The notes: a model not told the origin generated them from the sequence alone. A DNA stretch of 7,428 bases from Acidobacteriota bacterium (GCA_024638355.1 JAHEKO010000098.1:1-7428); one strand, 5' to 3'. Shown: positions 1-6,703, numbered from the stretch's first letter. Translations and numbers: made by a program.

Positions 1-3000
1 GCGAGCTCGAGATGGATGAAGTCCACCAGGAGAATCGAGTTGCGCACGATGATCCCGGCCAGGGCGATGAATCCGATCATCGAGGTGGCGGTGAAAAACA
101 CGCCGCCCAGAGCGTGGGCGGGCAGGATCCCGATCAGGGTCAACGGGATCGGCGCCATGATGATGAGCGGCGTCACGAACGATCGGAACCAGCCCACGAC
201 CAGCACGTAGATCAGCACCAGCACTACCGCGAAGGCGATGCCCATGTCGCGAAACACGTCGTAGGTGATCTGCCACTCGCCGTCCCACTTGAGGGCGTAG
301 CGGGTCGTGTCCTCGGGCATCGAGGCCGAGAGCACTTCGATCGGCAGCCCCGAGGGGTCCTCGATCTCGGCGATGCGGCGTCGCATGTCGAGGATTCCAT
401 AGACGGGCGACTCGTCGGCACCCGCGACCTCGCCCACGACATAGGAGACCGGGTGCAGGTTCTTGTGGTAGATGAAGCGCTCGCTTTGCGAGGCTCTTGG
501 CCTGACCAGCTCGCCGAGCGGCACCATGCGGCCGTCTGCGGCGTGCACGCGAACCGCCAGCAGCCCGTCGGCGCTCGAGCGCTGGGCGCGGTCGAGGCGC
601 AGTACCAGCGGAACGGCCTCGCGAGCGGATTCGTCGCGCAGCAGGCCCGCCTCGACGCCGTCGAGCGCCACCCTCAGCGTGCGCACCACGGCCTCCGGAG
701 TGATGCCCAGCCGGGCGACCTTGTCGCGGTCCACCTCCAGCTCGAGCTTCGGAACCCGCTCTTCGATCCACCAGTCGACGTCCACGATGCCGGGCGTCGA
801 CTCGAAGATCTCCCGCACCTTGGAGGCGAGGGCCACCCGGTGCTCGAGGTCGGGGCCGTAGATCTCGGCCACCATGGTCGAGAGAACCGGCGGACCCGGC
901 GGCACCTCGGTGACCTTGACGTTGGCGCCGGTGCCCTCGGCCAGCGGCCGAAGTCTCTCTCGCAGCTCCTTGGCGAAGGGATGACTGGCGCGATCTCGAT
1001 GGTGCTTGGGCAGCAGGTTCACCTGGAGGTCGGCGACCAGAGGACCGGAGCGCAGGAAGTAGTGGCGCACCAGACCGTTGAAGTTGAACGGCGCGGAGGT
1101 CCCGACGTAGATCTGAACGTCGGTGACCTCCGGCATGAGACGAGCCTCCCGGGCCAGGGATCTGGCCACGCCGGCGGTCTCTTCCAGGGTCGACCCCTCC
1201 GGCATGTCGATCACCACCTGGACCTCGCTCTTGTTGTCGTAGGGGAGCATCTTGACCTTGACCCAGCGCAGCGGGAGCAGCACCACCGAGGCGAGCAGCA
1301 GGAAGGCGACCGCGGCGAGCAACACCCAGCGCCGCCAGGCCCTGGCCAGAAGCGGCTCGAAGAGACCTTCATAGGCGCGCTGGAGCCGGGTTTCGCTGGG
1401 TGTCTCGGCGTCGGGCTCACGTTCGGGCTGCCCGGGTGCGCGCTGTCGATCGCCGGCCAGCGCCTCGGCCTTCTTGTGGAAGAGCTTGTAGGTGAGCCAG
1501 GGGGAGACGACGAACGCCACCACCAGGGAGAAGAGCATCGCCGCCGAGGCGTTGATCGGGATCGGCCTCATGTAGGGGCCCATCAGGCCGGAGACGAAGG
1601 CGAGCGGCAGCAGCGCCGCAATCACCGCGAAGGTCGCCAGGATGGTCGGGTTGCCGACTTCGTCGGTGGCGTACACGGTCGCCTGGCGCGGGTTGGTCCA
1701 GCCCAGCTCGAAATGGCGGTGGATATTCTCGACCACGACGATGGCGTCGTCGACCAGGATGCCGATGGCGAAGATCAAGGCGAATAGCGTGACCCGGTTC
1801 AAGGTGTAGTCGAAGAGGTAGGAGGCGGCGAGCGTCATCGCCAGAGTCGTGGGCACCGCCACCAGGACGACGACCGCTTCGCGGCGGCCCAGGGCGAGGG
1901 CCATCAAGATGACCACGGCCAGGGTCGCTATCCACAGGTGTTTGATGAGCTCGGAGGATTTCTCGCCGGCGGTGAAGCCGTAGTCGCGGGTCTTGGTCAC
2001 TCGGATGTTGGCCGGGATCACCGGCCCGGTCAGGGCTGCGAGCCGGGAGTCGAGCTCGGTGACGAGCTCGACGGCGTTGGTGCCCGGCTTCTTGGCCACC
2101 GCTACGGTGACCGCGGGCGCGTCGAGGCCGGTGGGCATGCCCTTCTCACCGCCGCCGGCTCCCGCCATCATCCAGACGTACTCCGCGGCTTCGTCCGCGC
2201 CGTCGCTGACGTCCGCCAGATCGCGCAAGTAGACCGGGCGGCCGCCGTAGACGCCCACCACGGCCGACGCCACCTGCCGGGCCGAGCGGAAGTAGCTGTC
2301 CACTTCCACCTCGGTCTCGGTGTCGGCGGTGGCGAAGCGGCCGGCCGGCAGGCGCCAGTTCAAGCCGGTGAGAGCGCTGTAGACCTGCAGAAGAGAGACG
2401 TTGTGCGAGGCGAGCCGCTCGCGGTCGAAGCGGACCCGAACGGCACGCCGTTGCCCGCCGATCACCCAGACCTGAGCCACCCACGGATGCCGCGTGAGCT
2501 CGGTCTTGAGCTCCTGCGCGACCTGCCGCAGTTCCAGCGGACTCGCTTCGCGAGACCACAGGGTGTACGCCAGGACGGGTACGTCGTCGATCGAGCGGGG
2601 CGCGATCACCGGCGGTATCGCGCCCTCCGGCAGGCCGGCGGAGACCTCGGCCACCTTGGCCTGGACCCGTACGACCGCCTCGTCGGGATCGCTGCCGACC
2701 ACGAAACGAGCGATGATCATCCCTTGGGAAGGCTGGGAGGTGGAGTAGACGAACTCGACGTTGTCGATCTCGTAGATCGCCTTCTCGATGGGCGAGATGA
2801 TGCGCCGTTCGATCTCCCGGGCGGTTGCGCCGGGGAAGCCGACGAAGACATCGATCATCGGTACCTTGATCTGGGGCTCCTCTTCGCGCGGGGTGACCAG
2901 CACCGCGAAGGCGCCGACCAGCAGCGAGGCCACTACCAGGAGCGGCGTCAGCTTCGACTCGAGAAAGGCCTGGGCGATCCGCCCCGAGGCTCCCAGCGGA

Positions 3001-3083
3001 CGGCGCGTCAGCTTGAGCCGCAGGGCCTCCCGCTTGGCCGCTTCCGCCGCTGGCGTCGGGTGCTGGCTCTGCTCGGCACTCAC
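1..3083 (-). CDS. RND efflux permease, AcrB-like (C-terminus beyond the left edge)
   Basis: Inner-membrane proton-driven pump of a tripartite efflux system. The frame is open from a GTG at 3083 to the window edge, giving 1027 residues without a stop. TM1 is at about 46-64, after an N-terminal extension. Periplasmic porter segments follow at about 70-370, TM2-6 at about 383-535, and a Pro/Glu-rich cytoplasmic linker at about 540-570. TM7 is at about 586-604, the second periplasmic domain at about 610-940, and TM8 onward from about 947. The TM4 motif GILVDDAIVVVENI carries the proton-relay pair D445/D446 (AcrB D407/D408). The late motif GIIVRNSILLVDF has R1014 where AcrB has Lys940. The EEEPQIKVPMIDVF stretch after TM1 fits a broad HAE-type clade, and I see no heavy-metal-type signature. 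The start is set by a GTGA overlap with the adaptor stop, with only a weak Shine-Dalgarno. Roughly 50-100 residues should lie outside. The substrate cannot be told. Confidence 0.96.
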   Translation of the reverse strand, partial: MSAEQSQHPTPAAEAAKREALRLKLTRRPLGASGRIAQAFLESKLTPLLVVASLLVGAFAVLVTPREEEPQIKVPMIDVFVGFPGATAREIERRIISPIEKAIYEIDNVEFVYSTSQPSQGMIIARFVVGSDPDEAVVRVQAKVAEVSAGLPEGAIPPVIAPRSIDDVPVLAYTLWSREASPLELRQVAQELKTELTRHPWVAQVWVIGGQRRAVRVRFDRERLASHNVSLLQVYSALTGLNWRLPAGRFATADTETEVEVDSYFRSARQVASAVVGVYGGRPVYLRDLADVSDGADEAAEYVWMMAGAGGGEKGMPTGLDAPAVTVAVAKKPGTNAVELVTELDSRLAALTGPVIPANIRVTKTRDYGFTAGEKSSELIKHLWIATLAVVILMALALGRREAVVVLVAVPTTLAMTLAASYLFDYTLNRVTLFALIFAIGILVDDAIVVVENIHRHFELGWTNPRQATVYATDEVGNPTILATFAVIAALLPLAFVSGLMGPYMRPIPINASAAMLFSLVVAFVVSPWLTYKLFHKKAEALAGDRQRAPGQPEREPDAETPSETRLQRAYEGLFEPLLARAWRRWVLLAAVAFLLLASVVLLPLRWVKVKMLPYDNKSEVQVVIDMPEGSTLEETAGVARSLAREARLMPEVTDVQIYVGTSAPFNFNGLVRHYFLRSGPLVADLQVNLLPKHHRDRASHPFAKELRERLRPLAEGTGANVKVTEVPPGPPVLSTMVAEIYGPDLEHRVALASKVREIFESTPGIVDVDWWIEERVPKLELEVDRDKVARLGITPEAVVRTLRVALDGVEAGLLRDESAREAVPLVLRLDRAQRSSADGLLAVRVHAADGRMVPLGELVRPRASQSERFIYHKNLHPVSYVVGEVAGADESPVYGILDMRRRIAEIEDPSGLPIEVLSASMPEDTTRYALKWDGEWQITYDVFRDMGIAFAVVLVLIYVLVVGWFRSFVTPLIIMAPIPLTLIGILPAHALGGVFFTATSMIGFIALAGIIVRNSILLVDFIHLEL

Positions 3084-4207
3084 GACCCGCGTTCCCCGGT
3101 CGGCTCGACGTTCTCGAGAGAGGCCTCGGGCGGCGGCACCGCGCCCAGGCCGAGGGCCAGCGTCTCGCCCCCGGTGAGGCCCGAAAGGACCTCGATCCGG
3201 TCGCTCGCCAGGGCCTCCCCCAGCGTGACGACCCGGGAAGCGGCGCGGCCGTCGGCGTCGCGCACGACCACCAGAGAGAGTCCGCCCTGATGAATGACCG
3301 CGGCCTCCGGGATGGCGACAATCGTGCGCCGGCCCGTCTCGACCGAGGCCCGCCCCGAGGCGCCGCTGGGAATCCCCTCGAAGGGAAGAGCGACCTTGAC
3401 CTCGAAGGAGTGGCTGACGGGATCGGCTGCCGGCGACATCTCGATGACCGGGGCGGCGACGGTGCCGAGATCGGGGCGGCTGTCGATGCGAATGGCGAGC
3501 TCGTCCCCGATGGCCAGTTCGGCTCGAGCCATGACGCTCTCGGGAACCGACAGCGCGAGCCGCCGATTGCCGTCCGACTCGAGGATGAGCAGCGGCCGGC
3601 CGGGAGCCGCGAGATCTCCGACCTCGACCATCTTCCGCACGACCCGGCCCGGGAAGGGCGCCACGACCCGAGAGTCCGCCGCGACCGAGGAAGCGGCGGC
3701 GACCGCACCCTCCGCTTGTTCCACCGCACCCCGAGCCTGCTCGTACTGCATGCGAGCCATGTCCAGCTCGAGCTCGGAAGCGGCCTCGGCAGAGGCCAGT
3801 GCCTGGAAGCGCTCGTAGTTGCGCTCGGCCAGAGCCAGAGCGGCGCGGGCCTGCGCGAGGGCGCCCGCTGCCTGGGAGAGCTGTCCCCGGGCCGTTTGGG
3901 GATCGATCTCGAGAAGAAGCTGGCCCTTGCGCACCCTGTCGCCGGCCTGCACCCGGACGGCCGTGATCATGGCCATCACCCGTGTCGAGACGGCGGTCGT
4001 CTTCTCCGCTTCGACGGCGCCGAAGAGCTCGATCTCCTTTGCTACCTCGATGCGTTCCGCTCGCGCGAGGGCAGCCTTGACGGTCACGGAGGCACTCGGC
4101 TCCGGCGAGGCCGACTCACCCCCGCCGCAGGCGCCGACCACGACCAGAACGACGCCGAGAAGCGCGATCCTACGAGCGTTGGTCTGTTCTTTTCTGGCTT
4201 TCATCAT
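3080..4207 (-). CDS. RND efflux membrane fusion protein (HlyD/AcrA-type periplasmic adaptor), lipoprotein
   Basis: Periplasmic adaptor joining the inner-membrane RND pump to the outer-membrane channel; 375 aa, normal for the family. The N-terminus has basic residues, a hydrophobic segment at about 14-26 and a lipobox VGAC with Cys27. It is therefore predicted to be lipid-anchored, followed by a Gly/Ser/Pro-rich linker. The first lipoyl half is at about 72-103 (VQAGDRVRKGQLLLEIDP). An Ala/Glu-rich coiled-coil hairpin follows at about 104-178, and the second lipoyl half at about 180-211 (VVAPFPGRVVRKMVEVGDL). Beta-barrel and membrane-proximal domains occupy about 215-355, with SGASGRASVETGRRTIVAIP typical of the family. 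Two adjacent ATGs (4207 and 4204) are possible starts. I chose the first because it gives an ATGA overlap with the upstream stop; the second would remove one Met. The gene is the middle member of the operon and its stop overlaps the permease start. Confidence 0.95.
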   Translation of the reverse strand: MMKARKEQTNARRIALLGVVLVVVGACGGGESASPEPSASVTVKAALARAERIEVAKEIELFGAVEAEKTTAVSTRVMAMITAVRVQAGDRVRKGQLLLEIDPQTARGQLSQAAGALAQARAALALAERNYERFQALASAEAASELELDMARMQYEQARGAVEQAEGAVAAASSVAADSRVVAPFPGRVVRKMVEVGDLAAPGRPLLILESDGNRRLALSVPESVMARAELAIGDELAIRIDSRPDLGTVAAPVIEMSPAADPVSHSFEVKVALPFEGIPSGASGRASVETGRRTIVAIPEAAVIHQGGLSLVVVRDADGRAASRVVTLGEALASDRIEVLSGLTGGETLALGLGAVPPPEASLENVEPTGERGS

Positions 4208-5586
4208 TCCGTGCTCGTTTCTGCTTCCGAGGAATCCCGGTCGTCGTTCGTTGGCAACACGCTCTCCGGTCGCCGCCCGGCCCGGACCGCCAGGGTGAGG
4301 CTCGCGAGATGCGCCTCGGTGCGAGCCATCAGCTCGCGGGTGTCGGCCTCCCGGCGCGCCGTGGTGGCGTCCAGCAGATCGATCGTCTTGACGACCCCCT
4401 TGTCGAACCGCTCCCCGATGATGCGCTCGGCCTCGCGCGCCGCCGCCTGGGCCGTTCGCGCCGTGCGGTGCCGCTCCCGGGCGCTGGCCGCCTGCTCGTA
4501 CGCGTCCTTTACCGAGAGGCGGATCCCTTCGCGGAACTGCTCGATCTCGCTGCGACCCGCCTCCACCTCGGCGCGGGCCGCCGCCGCCGCGGCGCGGTGG
4601 CGCCCTCCGCTGAAGAGATCGACGCTGGCCACCGCCATGACGGCGGTCGAGTCGCCCCTCGAACCGAAGAGGCTCTCGTCGTTCAGATCTCCGCGCACCA
4701 CGAGCCCTACCTTGGGCAGGCGGCCCGAACGGCTGACCTTCACCTCCAGCTCGCCCGCGTCGAGCCTTCTCCGGGCCGCCTCGAGGTCGGGGCGAGTCTC
4801 GGCGCTGCCCAGCCACCCGTCGAGGGGCTCGCCCAGAGGCGGCGGGTCGGCGAGCGGCTCGAGCTGCCAGGGGGTGGAGAAGTCCAGTGCGAGGCGGAAG
4901 GAGAGGTTGGCCTCCGCCACCTTGGCCTGTCCGCGCGCCCGGCTCAGGAGATCCTCGATGCCGGCCTGCTCGACCTCGGCCCGCAACAGCTCGGAACGCA
5001 CGAGCATTCCCTGGTCCACGTAGGCGCGAGCCAGCTTCACGTGGGCGCGCACCGTCTCGAGCGAGCTCTCCAGCAGCTCGATCTGCTCGCGGATCTGGGT
5101 CAGCCGGATGTAGGCCTCGGCGCCGGCCAGAGCCGCGCCCTCTTCGATCCAGGCCGCGCTTTCCATCGCCCCCTCGGCGGCGAGCTGCGCCTGGCGGACG
5201 CGACTGGAGATCTCGCCGCCGGTGTAGAGCGGGAGCGTGATCTCGAGCCGGGTCAGGGCGTTCTCGATCGCGTCGGGGTTGTTCGGATCGCCGGCAGCGA
5301 ATTCCGGAAGCGAGAAACGCTTCTGATTGAGTAGCAGGGCGAAGGCCTCGGCCGGCGAGTCCGTGCGGATCCAGATCTCCTGCAGGCTCACCCGCGGCAG
5401 CCGGTGCGCTTTGGCCTGTCGAACTCGTTCAGCGCCGGCCTGCGCCCGCGCCCGGGCGGCCGTCACCTCCCGCGCCTGGTCGCGGGCGCGAGCCATGACC
5501 GCGGCGAGATCGAGCTGCTCGCCCGCCGCCCGCGCCGAGGGCAGGAAGCAGAGAAGCGCCGCGGCGAGAAGCGTTCGATGATTCAT
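4204..5586 (-). CDS. TolC-family outer-membrane efflux protein
   Basis: Outer-membrane channel/periplasmic tunnel of the tripartite pump; 460 aa, usual for the OEP family. There is a Sec signal peptide at residues 1-20, with a likely cut after ARA (ARA|AGEQ). The mature protein is mostly long Ala/Glu/Arg-rich helices built as two homologous halves. Each half has the strand/turn signature: ITLPLYTGGE (about 117-125) in the first, and VASVDLFSGGRHR (about 319-331) in the second. The late helix FDKGVVKTIDLLDATTAR (about 394-411) is also typical. The C-terminal tail is short and acidic. The ATG start has a good Shine-Dalgarno GGAGG at 5601-5597 with 10 bases spacing. As first gene of the operon it is preceded by the 348-base divergent intergenic region, where the operon promoter should lie. 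Its stop overlaps the adaptor start by ATGA. Confidence 0.95.
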   Translation of the reverse strand: MNHRTLLAAALLCFLPSARAAGEQLDLAAVMARARDQAREVTAARARAQAGAERVRQAKAHRLPRVSLQEIWIRTDSPAEAFALLLNQKRFSLPEFAAGDPNNPDAIENALTRLEITLPLYTGGEISSRVRQAQLAAEGAMESAAWIEEGAALAGAEAYIRLTQIREQIELLESSLETVRAHVKLARAYVDQGMLVRSELLRAEVEQAGIEDLLSRARGQAKVAEANLSFRLALDFSTPWQLEPLADPPPLGEPLDGWLGSAETRPDLEAARRRLDAGELEVKVSRSGRLPKVGLVVRGDLNDESLFGSRGDSTAVMAVASVDLFSGGRHRAAAAAARAEVEAGRSEIEQFREGIRLSVKDAYEQAASARERHRTARTAQAAAREAERIIGERFDKGVVKTIDLLDATTARREADTRELMARTEAHLASLTLAVRAGRRPESVLPTNDDRDSSEAETSTE

Positions 5587-5651
5587 CGTTCGGTTTCCTC
5601 CAGCGAGACCTCGTGGACCCCGGCCCTGGGCTTTCGGGAGAACGGCTCATC

Positions 5652-5666
5652 CCGGCCCTCGGCCGG
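5652..5666. repeat. GC-only inverted repeat in the efflux operon leader
   Basis: CCGGCC-CTC-GGCCGG is a perfect 6-bp inverted repeat with a 3-base loop, 66 bases upstream of the TolC-like start. It could form a stable hairpin in the operon leader or be a protein-binding site. No T-run follows on either strand, so it is not a standard terminator. At this GC content such a palindrome could also arise by chance. Confidence 0.3.
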
Positions 5667-5778
5667 TGCCCTCGAATCTACTTGCATGAGAGGCATGAAT
5701 CGAGGGGAAGGTTCCCGCGGCGCGCCCGACGAGGGGGTTGCGGATCTGCCCTTCCTTTGCACATCGGCACGACCCTGA

Positions 5779-5807
5779 GGTACCGTACGGTCGATCCGCC
5801 GGTACCG
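5779..5807. promoter_or_regulatory. Candidate operator: paired GGTACCG words with a 10-bp palindrome
   Basis: GGTACCG occurs at 5779-5785 and again at 5801-5807, 22 bases apart and so about two helical turns. The first copy runs into the perfect palindrome ACCGTACGGT (5782-5791). The second sits in the palindrome CGGTACCG (5800-5807). CGCCGGTAC at 5797-5805 recurs at 5902-5910, nearer the rightward gene. Spaced palindromic words in a divergent intergenic region are what a dimeric repressor such as a TetR-family pump regulator would bind. That assignment is inference, as no regulator gene is in the window. Confidence 0.3.
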
Positions 5808-5825
5808 AGAACGCGAGTTGGAGGG

Positions 5826-5846
5826 CCCTTCTTCAGGGAAGAAGGG
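5826..5846. repeat. Perfect 9-bp hairpin upstream of the microprotein genes
   Basis: CCCTTCTTC (5826-5834), loop AGG, GAAGAAGGG (5838-5846) is a perfect 9-bp stem with a 3-base loop, about 90 bases before the rightward start at 5935. A poly-T tract is absent on both strands, so it does not look like an intrinsic terminator. A leader-RNA hairpin or a protein-binding inverted repeat is more likely. Its mixed A/T/G/C makeup makes chance less likely than for the all-GC repeats nearby. Confidence 0.45.
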
Positions 5847-5848
5847 AC

Positions 5849-5864
5849 TCGAGACGGGTCTCGA
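5849..5864. repeat. 16-base palindrome, adjacent to the 9-bp hairpin
   Basis: TCGAGAC-GG-GTCTCGA has perfect 7-base arms around GG. As RNA it would fold as a 6-bp stem with a CGGG tetraloop. It begins two bases after the preceding hairpin, so the two could form tandem stem-loops in the leader of the small membrane genes. As DNA it could be an operator. It matches no riboswitch class I recognise. Confidence 0.4.
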
Positions 5865-5920
5865 TCGACTCTTGGGATCGCGCCGGCGGAAACGAGAAGC
5901 GCGCCGGTACTCACCAACAG

Positions 5921-5926
5921 AGGAGG
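5921..5926 (+). promoter_or_regulatory. Strong Shine-Dalgarno of the 59-aa membrane protein
   Basis: AGGAGG lies 8 bases before the ATG at 5935, a near-ideal site. It decides the start. The ATG at 5928 is only one base past the motif and would open a different frame that encodes nothing recognisable. Confidence 0.8.
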
Positions 5927-5934
5927 AATGGTCG

Positions 5935-6114
5935 ATGTTCGATCGAGTAGACGCTCCCTTCCTAATCGCGGCGTTCGCCAGCTTCGTGGCGAGCGTGGTG
6001 CTGTGGTTCCTCGTCAACCACGACTATGGAATCTTCGTCGGAATCTGGGTGCCGTCGATCTTGACCTTCTGGGTGGGCGTTCGCGTCCGTCTCGGTGGGA
6101 GTCGTCAGCGGTGA
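5935..6114 (+). CDS. Small two-TM membrane protein, function unknown (59 aa)
   Basis: A 59-residue hydrophobic protein with two predicted membrane segments. TM1 is at about 8-27 (PFLIAAFASFVASVVLWFLV) and TM2 at about 32-50. A short NHDYG turn separates them and the tail is basic (RVRLGGSRQR), so a cytoplasmic C-terminus is likely, with both ends inside. The GIFVGIWVPSIL stretch resembles small hypothetical inner-membrane proteins I have seen in various bacteria, but I can assign no function. It is the first gene of a two-gene rightward unit: its TGA overlaps the next GTG (GTGA). It is divergent from the efflux operon, so shared regulation is possible but unproven. The strong Shine-Dalgarno, hydrophobic periodicity and coupled downstream frame argue that it is a real gene. 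Confidence 0.75.
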   Translation: MFDRVDAPFLIAAFASFVASVVLWFLVNHDYGIFVGIWVPSILTFWVGVRVRLGGSRQR

Positions 6115-6248
6115 CGGTAGCTGCGCAGCTGTTTTCGATCTTCGCCTTCGGCCTCGTCATGACGGGCGTCGTCTTCCTCGGAGTGGTCCGGGCGCGCGAG
6201 GTGGCGGCTCGTGCCGCGAGGGTCGAGGCAGAGACCGAAGGCAAGTGA
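6111..6248 (+). CDS. Single-TM microprotein, function unknown (45 aa)
   Basis: A 45-residue protein with one membrane helix at about 5-26 (AQLFSIFAFGLVMTGVVFLG). A short, highly charged amphipathic helix follows (VVRAREVAARAARVEAETEGK), with Arg first and then Glu/Lys. The positive residues right after the helix put the tail in the cytoplasm. The GTG start at 6111 overlaps the stop of the 59-aa gene by GTGA. A weak GGGAG lies about 10 bases upstream, so re-initiation after the first gene is the likely way it is translated. The frame remains open far upstream, but that part overlaps the first gene and looks like noise. I do not recognise a family. With its partner it may be a subunit or modulator of a larger membrane complex, which is inference only. 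Confidence 0.65.
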   Translation: MTVAAQLFSIFAFGLVMTGVVFLGVVRAREVAARAARVEAETEGK

Positions 6249-6252
6249 CGCA

Positions 6253-6276
6253 CCGGGCTCCGCGGGCGGAGCCGGG
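6253..6276 (+). terminator. Possible terminator hairpin after the microprotein pair
   Basis: A GC-rich stem begins 5 bases after the stop at 6248. GGCTCCG (6256-6262), loop CGGG, CGGAGCC (6267-6273) is a perfect 7-bp stem, extendable to 10 pairs with one G-G mismatch. No T-run follows (TCGCCCCTG), so it is at best a non-canonical terminator. Confidence 0.4.
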
Positions 6277-6318
6277 TCGCCCCTGATCGTCCAGCGCTTC
6301 CGGGCACGAAGACCAGAG

Positions 6319-6349
6319 CGCCTCTCCCGGTTTTCCCGGGGTCCCGGCG
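6319..6349 (-). terminator. Weak hairpin after the 117-aa gene, convergent intergenic
   Basis: This sits just past the leftward stop at 6350. Inner arms CCCGG (6326-6330) and CCGGG (6336-6340) flank a TTTTC loop. Outer arms CGCC (6319-6322) and GGCG (6346-6349) could close it with internal bulges. The leftward transcript lacks a U-tract after the stem. Position between convergent genes is the main support. Nothing else is seen between 6277 and 6318. Confidence 0.25.
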
Positions 6350-6703
6350 TTACTCCGCCGCGGCGTCCTTCTCTTCCATCTGCTCTTTGACGCGCTCGGC
6401 CCACTCGCGGCCGGGGTCGCCGCCCCAGAGCAGCCAGGCGACGTAGCCGGCCGAGGGGTCCTCGTCGTTGCCGAAGTCGGTGGCCTTCTTGTCGACCTCG
6501 TGACGCGCGAAGTAGGACACCATGCGCTCGATGGTCTCGGGCGACAGGTTCTCTCTATTCTTCAGGTCGCGCGCGCGGGCCACTCCCACTTCGGTGCCGC
6601 CGCGTCCGTGCTGCTTGCGCAGCTCGAGACCCTTGGCGGCGAGGTCGGCGATCTCTTGCGGCGGCCGGAAGTCGATGTCCGAGTACTTCTTTGGCCGGCT
6701 CAC
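6350..6703 (-). CDS. Small soluble protein resembling a phage-associated domain of unknown function (117 aa)
   Basis: A 117-residue hydrophilic protein with no signal peptide or membrane segment. The visible motifs are KKYSDIDFRPPQEI at about 5-18, KGLELRKQHGRGGTEVGVAR at about 24-43, LSPETIERMVSYFARHEVDK at about 53-72, and AGYVAWLLWGGDPGREWAER at about 85-104, with an acidic tail. This KYS-x-IDF...LSPET...HEVDK...WGGD pattern recalls short domains I remember from phage structural or protease-associated proteins and from stand-alone bacterial hypotheticals. The biochemical role is unknown and the recollection was not checked. The GTG start at 6703 is the only plausible one, since no other start codon lies in frame just upstream. 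It has GGAG about 5 bases before it and overlaps the stop of a 22-codon ORF by GTGA. No other phage gene is present, so a resident single gene is more likely than a prophage. Confidence 0.8.
   Translation of the reverse strand: MSRPKKYSDIDFRPPQEIADLAAKGLELRKQHGRGGTEVGVARARDLKNRENLSPETIERMVSYFARHEVDKKATDFGNDEDPSAGYVAWLLWGGDPGREWAERVKEQMEEKDAAAE

Larger units (their letters stand above)
5587..5934. promoter_or_regulatory. Divergent intergenic region between the efflux operon and the microprotein pair
   Basis: No convincing gene lies in these 348 bases. Reading frames that cross it are Arg/Ser-rich and low in complexity. It must contain, or be close to, the leftward promoter of the efflux operon and the rightward promoter of the small membrane genes. 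I found no box pair close to the sigma-70 consensus on either strand. TTGCAC at 5757-5762 with TACCGT at 5781-5786 is the best rightward pair, with 18 bases spacing and only half the consensus matched in each box. The region is unusually rich in inverted repeats, listed separately. Confidence 0.5.

Noticed and set aside
12..1787. A 591-codon open frame on the plus strand opposite the RND permease.
   Set aside because: The minus strand encodes an unmistakable RND permease here. The plus-strand product is His/Asp/Arg/Gly-rich and without recognisable domains, as expected for the antisense of a GC-rich gene.
2146..3729. A 527-codon minus-strand frame overlapping the adaptor and permease.
   Set aside because: It is an out-of-frame reading of two well-supported genes. 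Its product is Arg/Ser/Gly/Pro-rich and low in complexity.
4208..4816. In-frame upstream extension of the adaptor gene, giving 578 codons.
   Set aside because: The extension is out-of-frame TolC coding sequence and low in complexity. The ATG at 4207 is followed at once by a lipoprotein signal.
1938..5023. Long plus-strand open frames (1938-3290 and 3290-5023) that abut end to end.
   Set aside because: They are antisense to the permease, adaptor and channel genes. The composition is Arg/Ser/Ala-rich and no family is recognisable; the abutting ends are coincidental.
5757..5786. TTGCAC ... TACCGT as a sigma-70 promoter for the microproteins.
   Set aside because: Each box matches only about half of the consensus. 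It is not strong enough to list as a promoter.
5583..6017. A 144-codon minus-strand frame in the divergent intergenic region, considered as a possible pump regulator.
   Set aside because: It shows no helix-turn-helix or other domain and is Arg/Ser/Pro-rich. It overlaps the TolC start and runs antisense to the small gene.
5613..6110. Plus-strand open frame leading into the 45-aa microprotein, which would make a 211-aa protein.
   Set aside because: The upstream part overlaps the better-supported 59-aa gene and the palindromic leader. Its composition is Arg/Gly-rich noise and it has no good ribosome site at its ATG.
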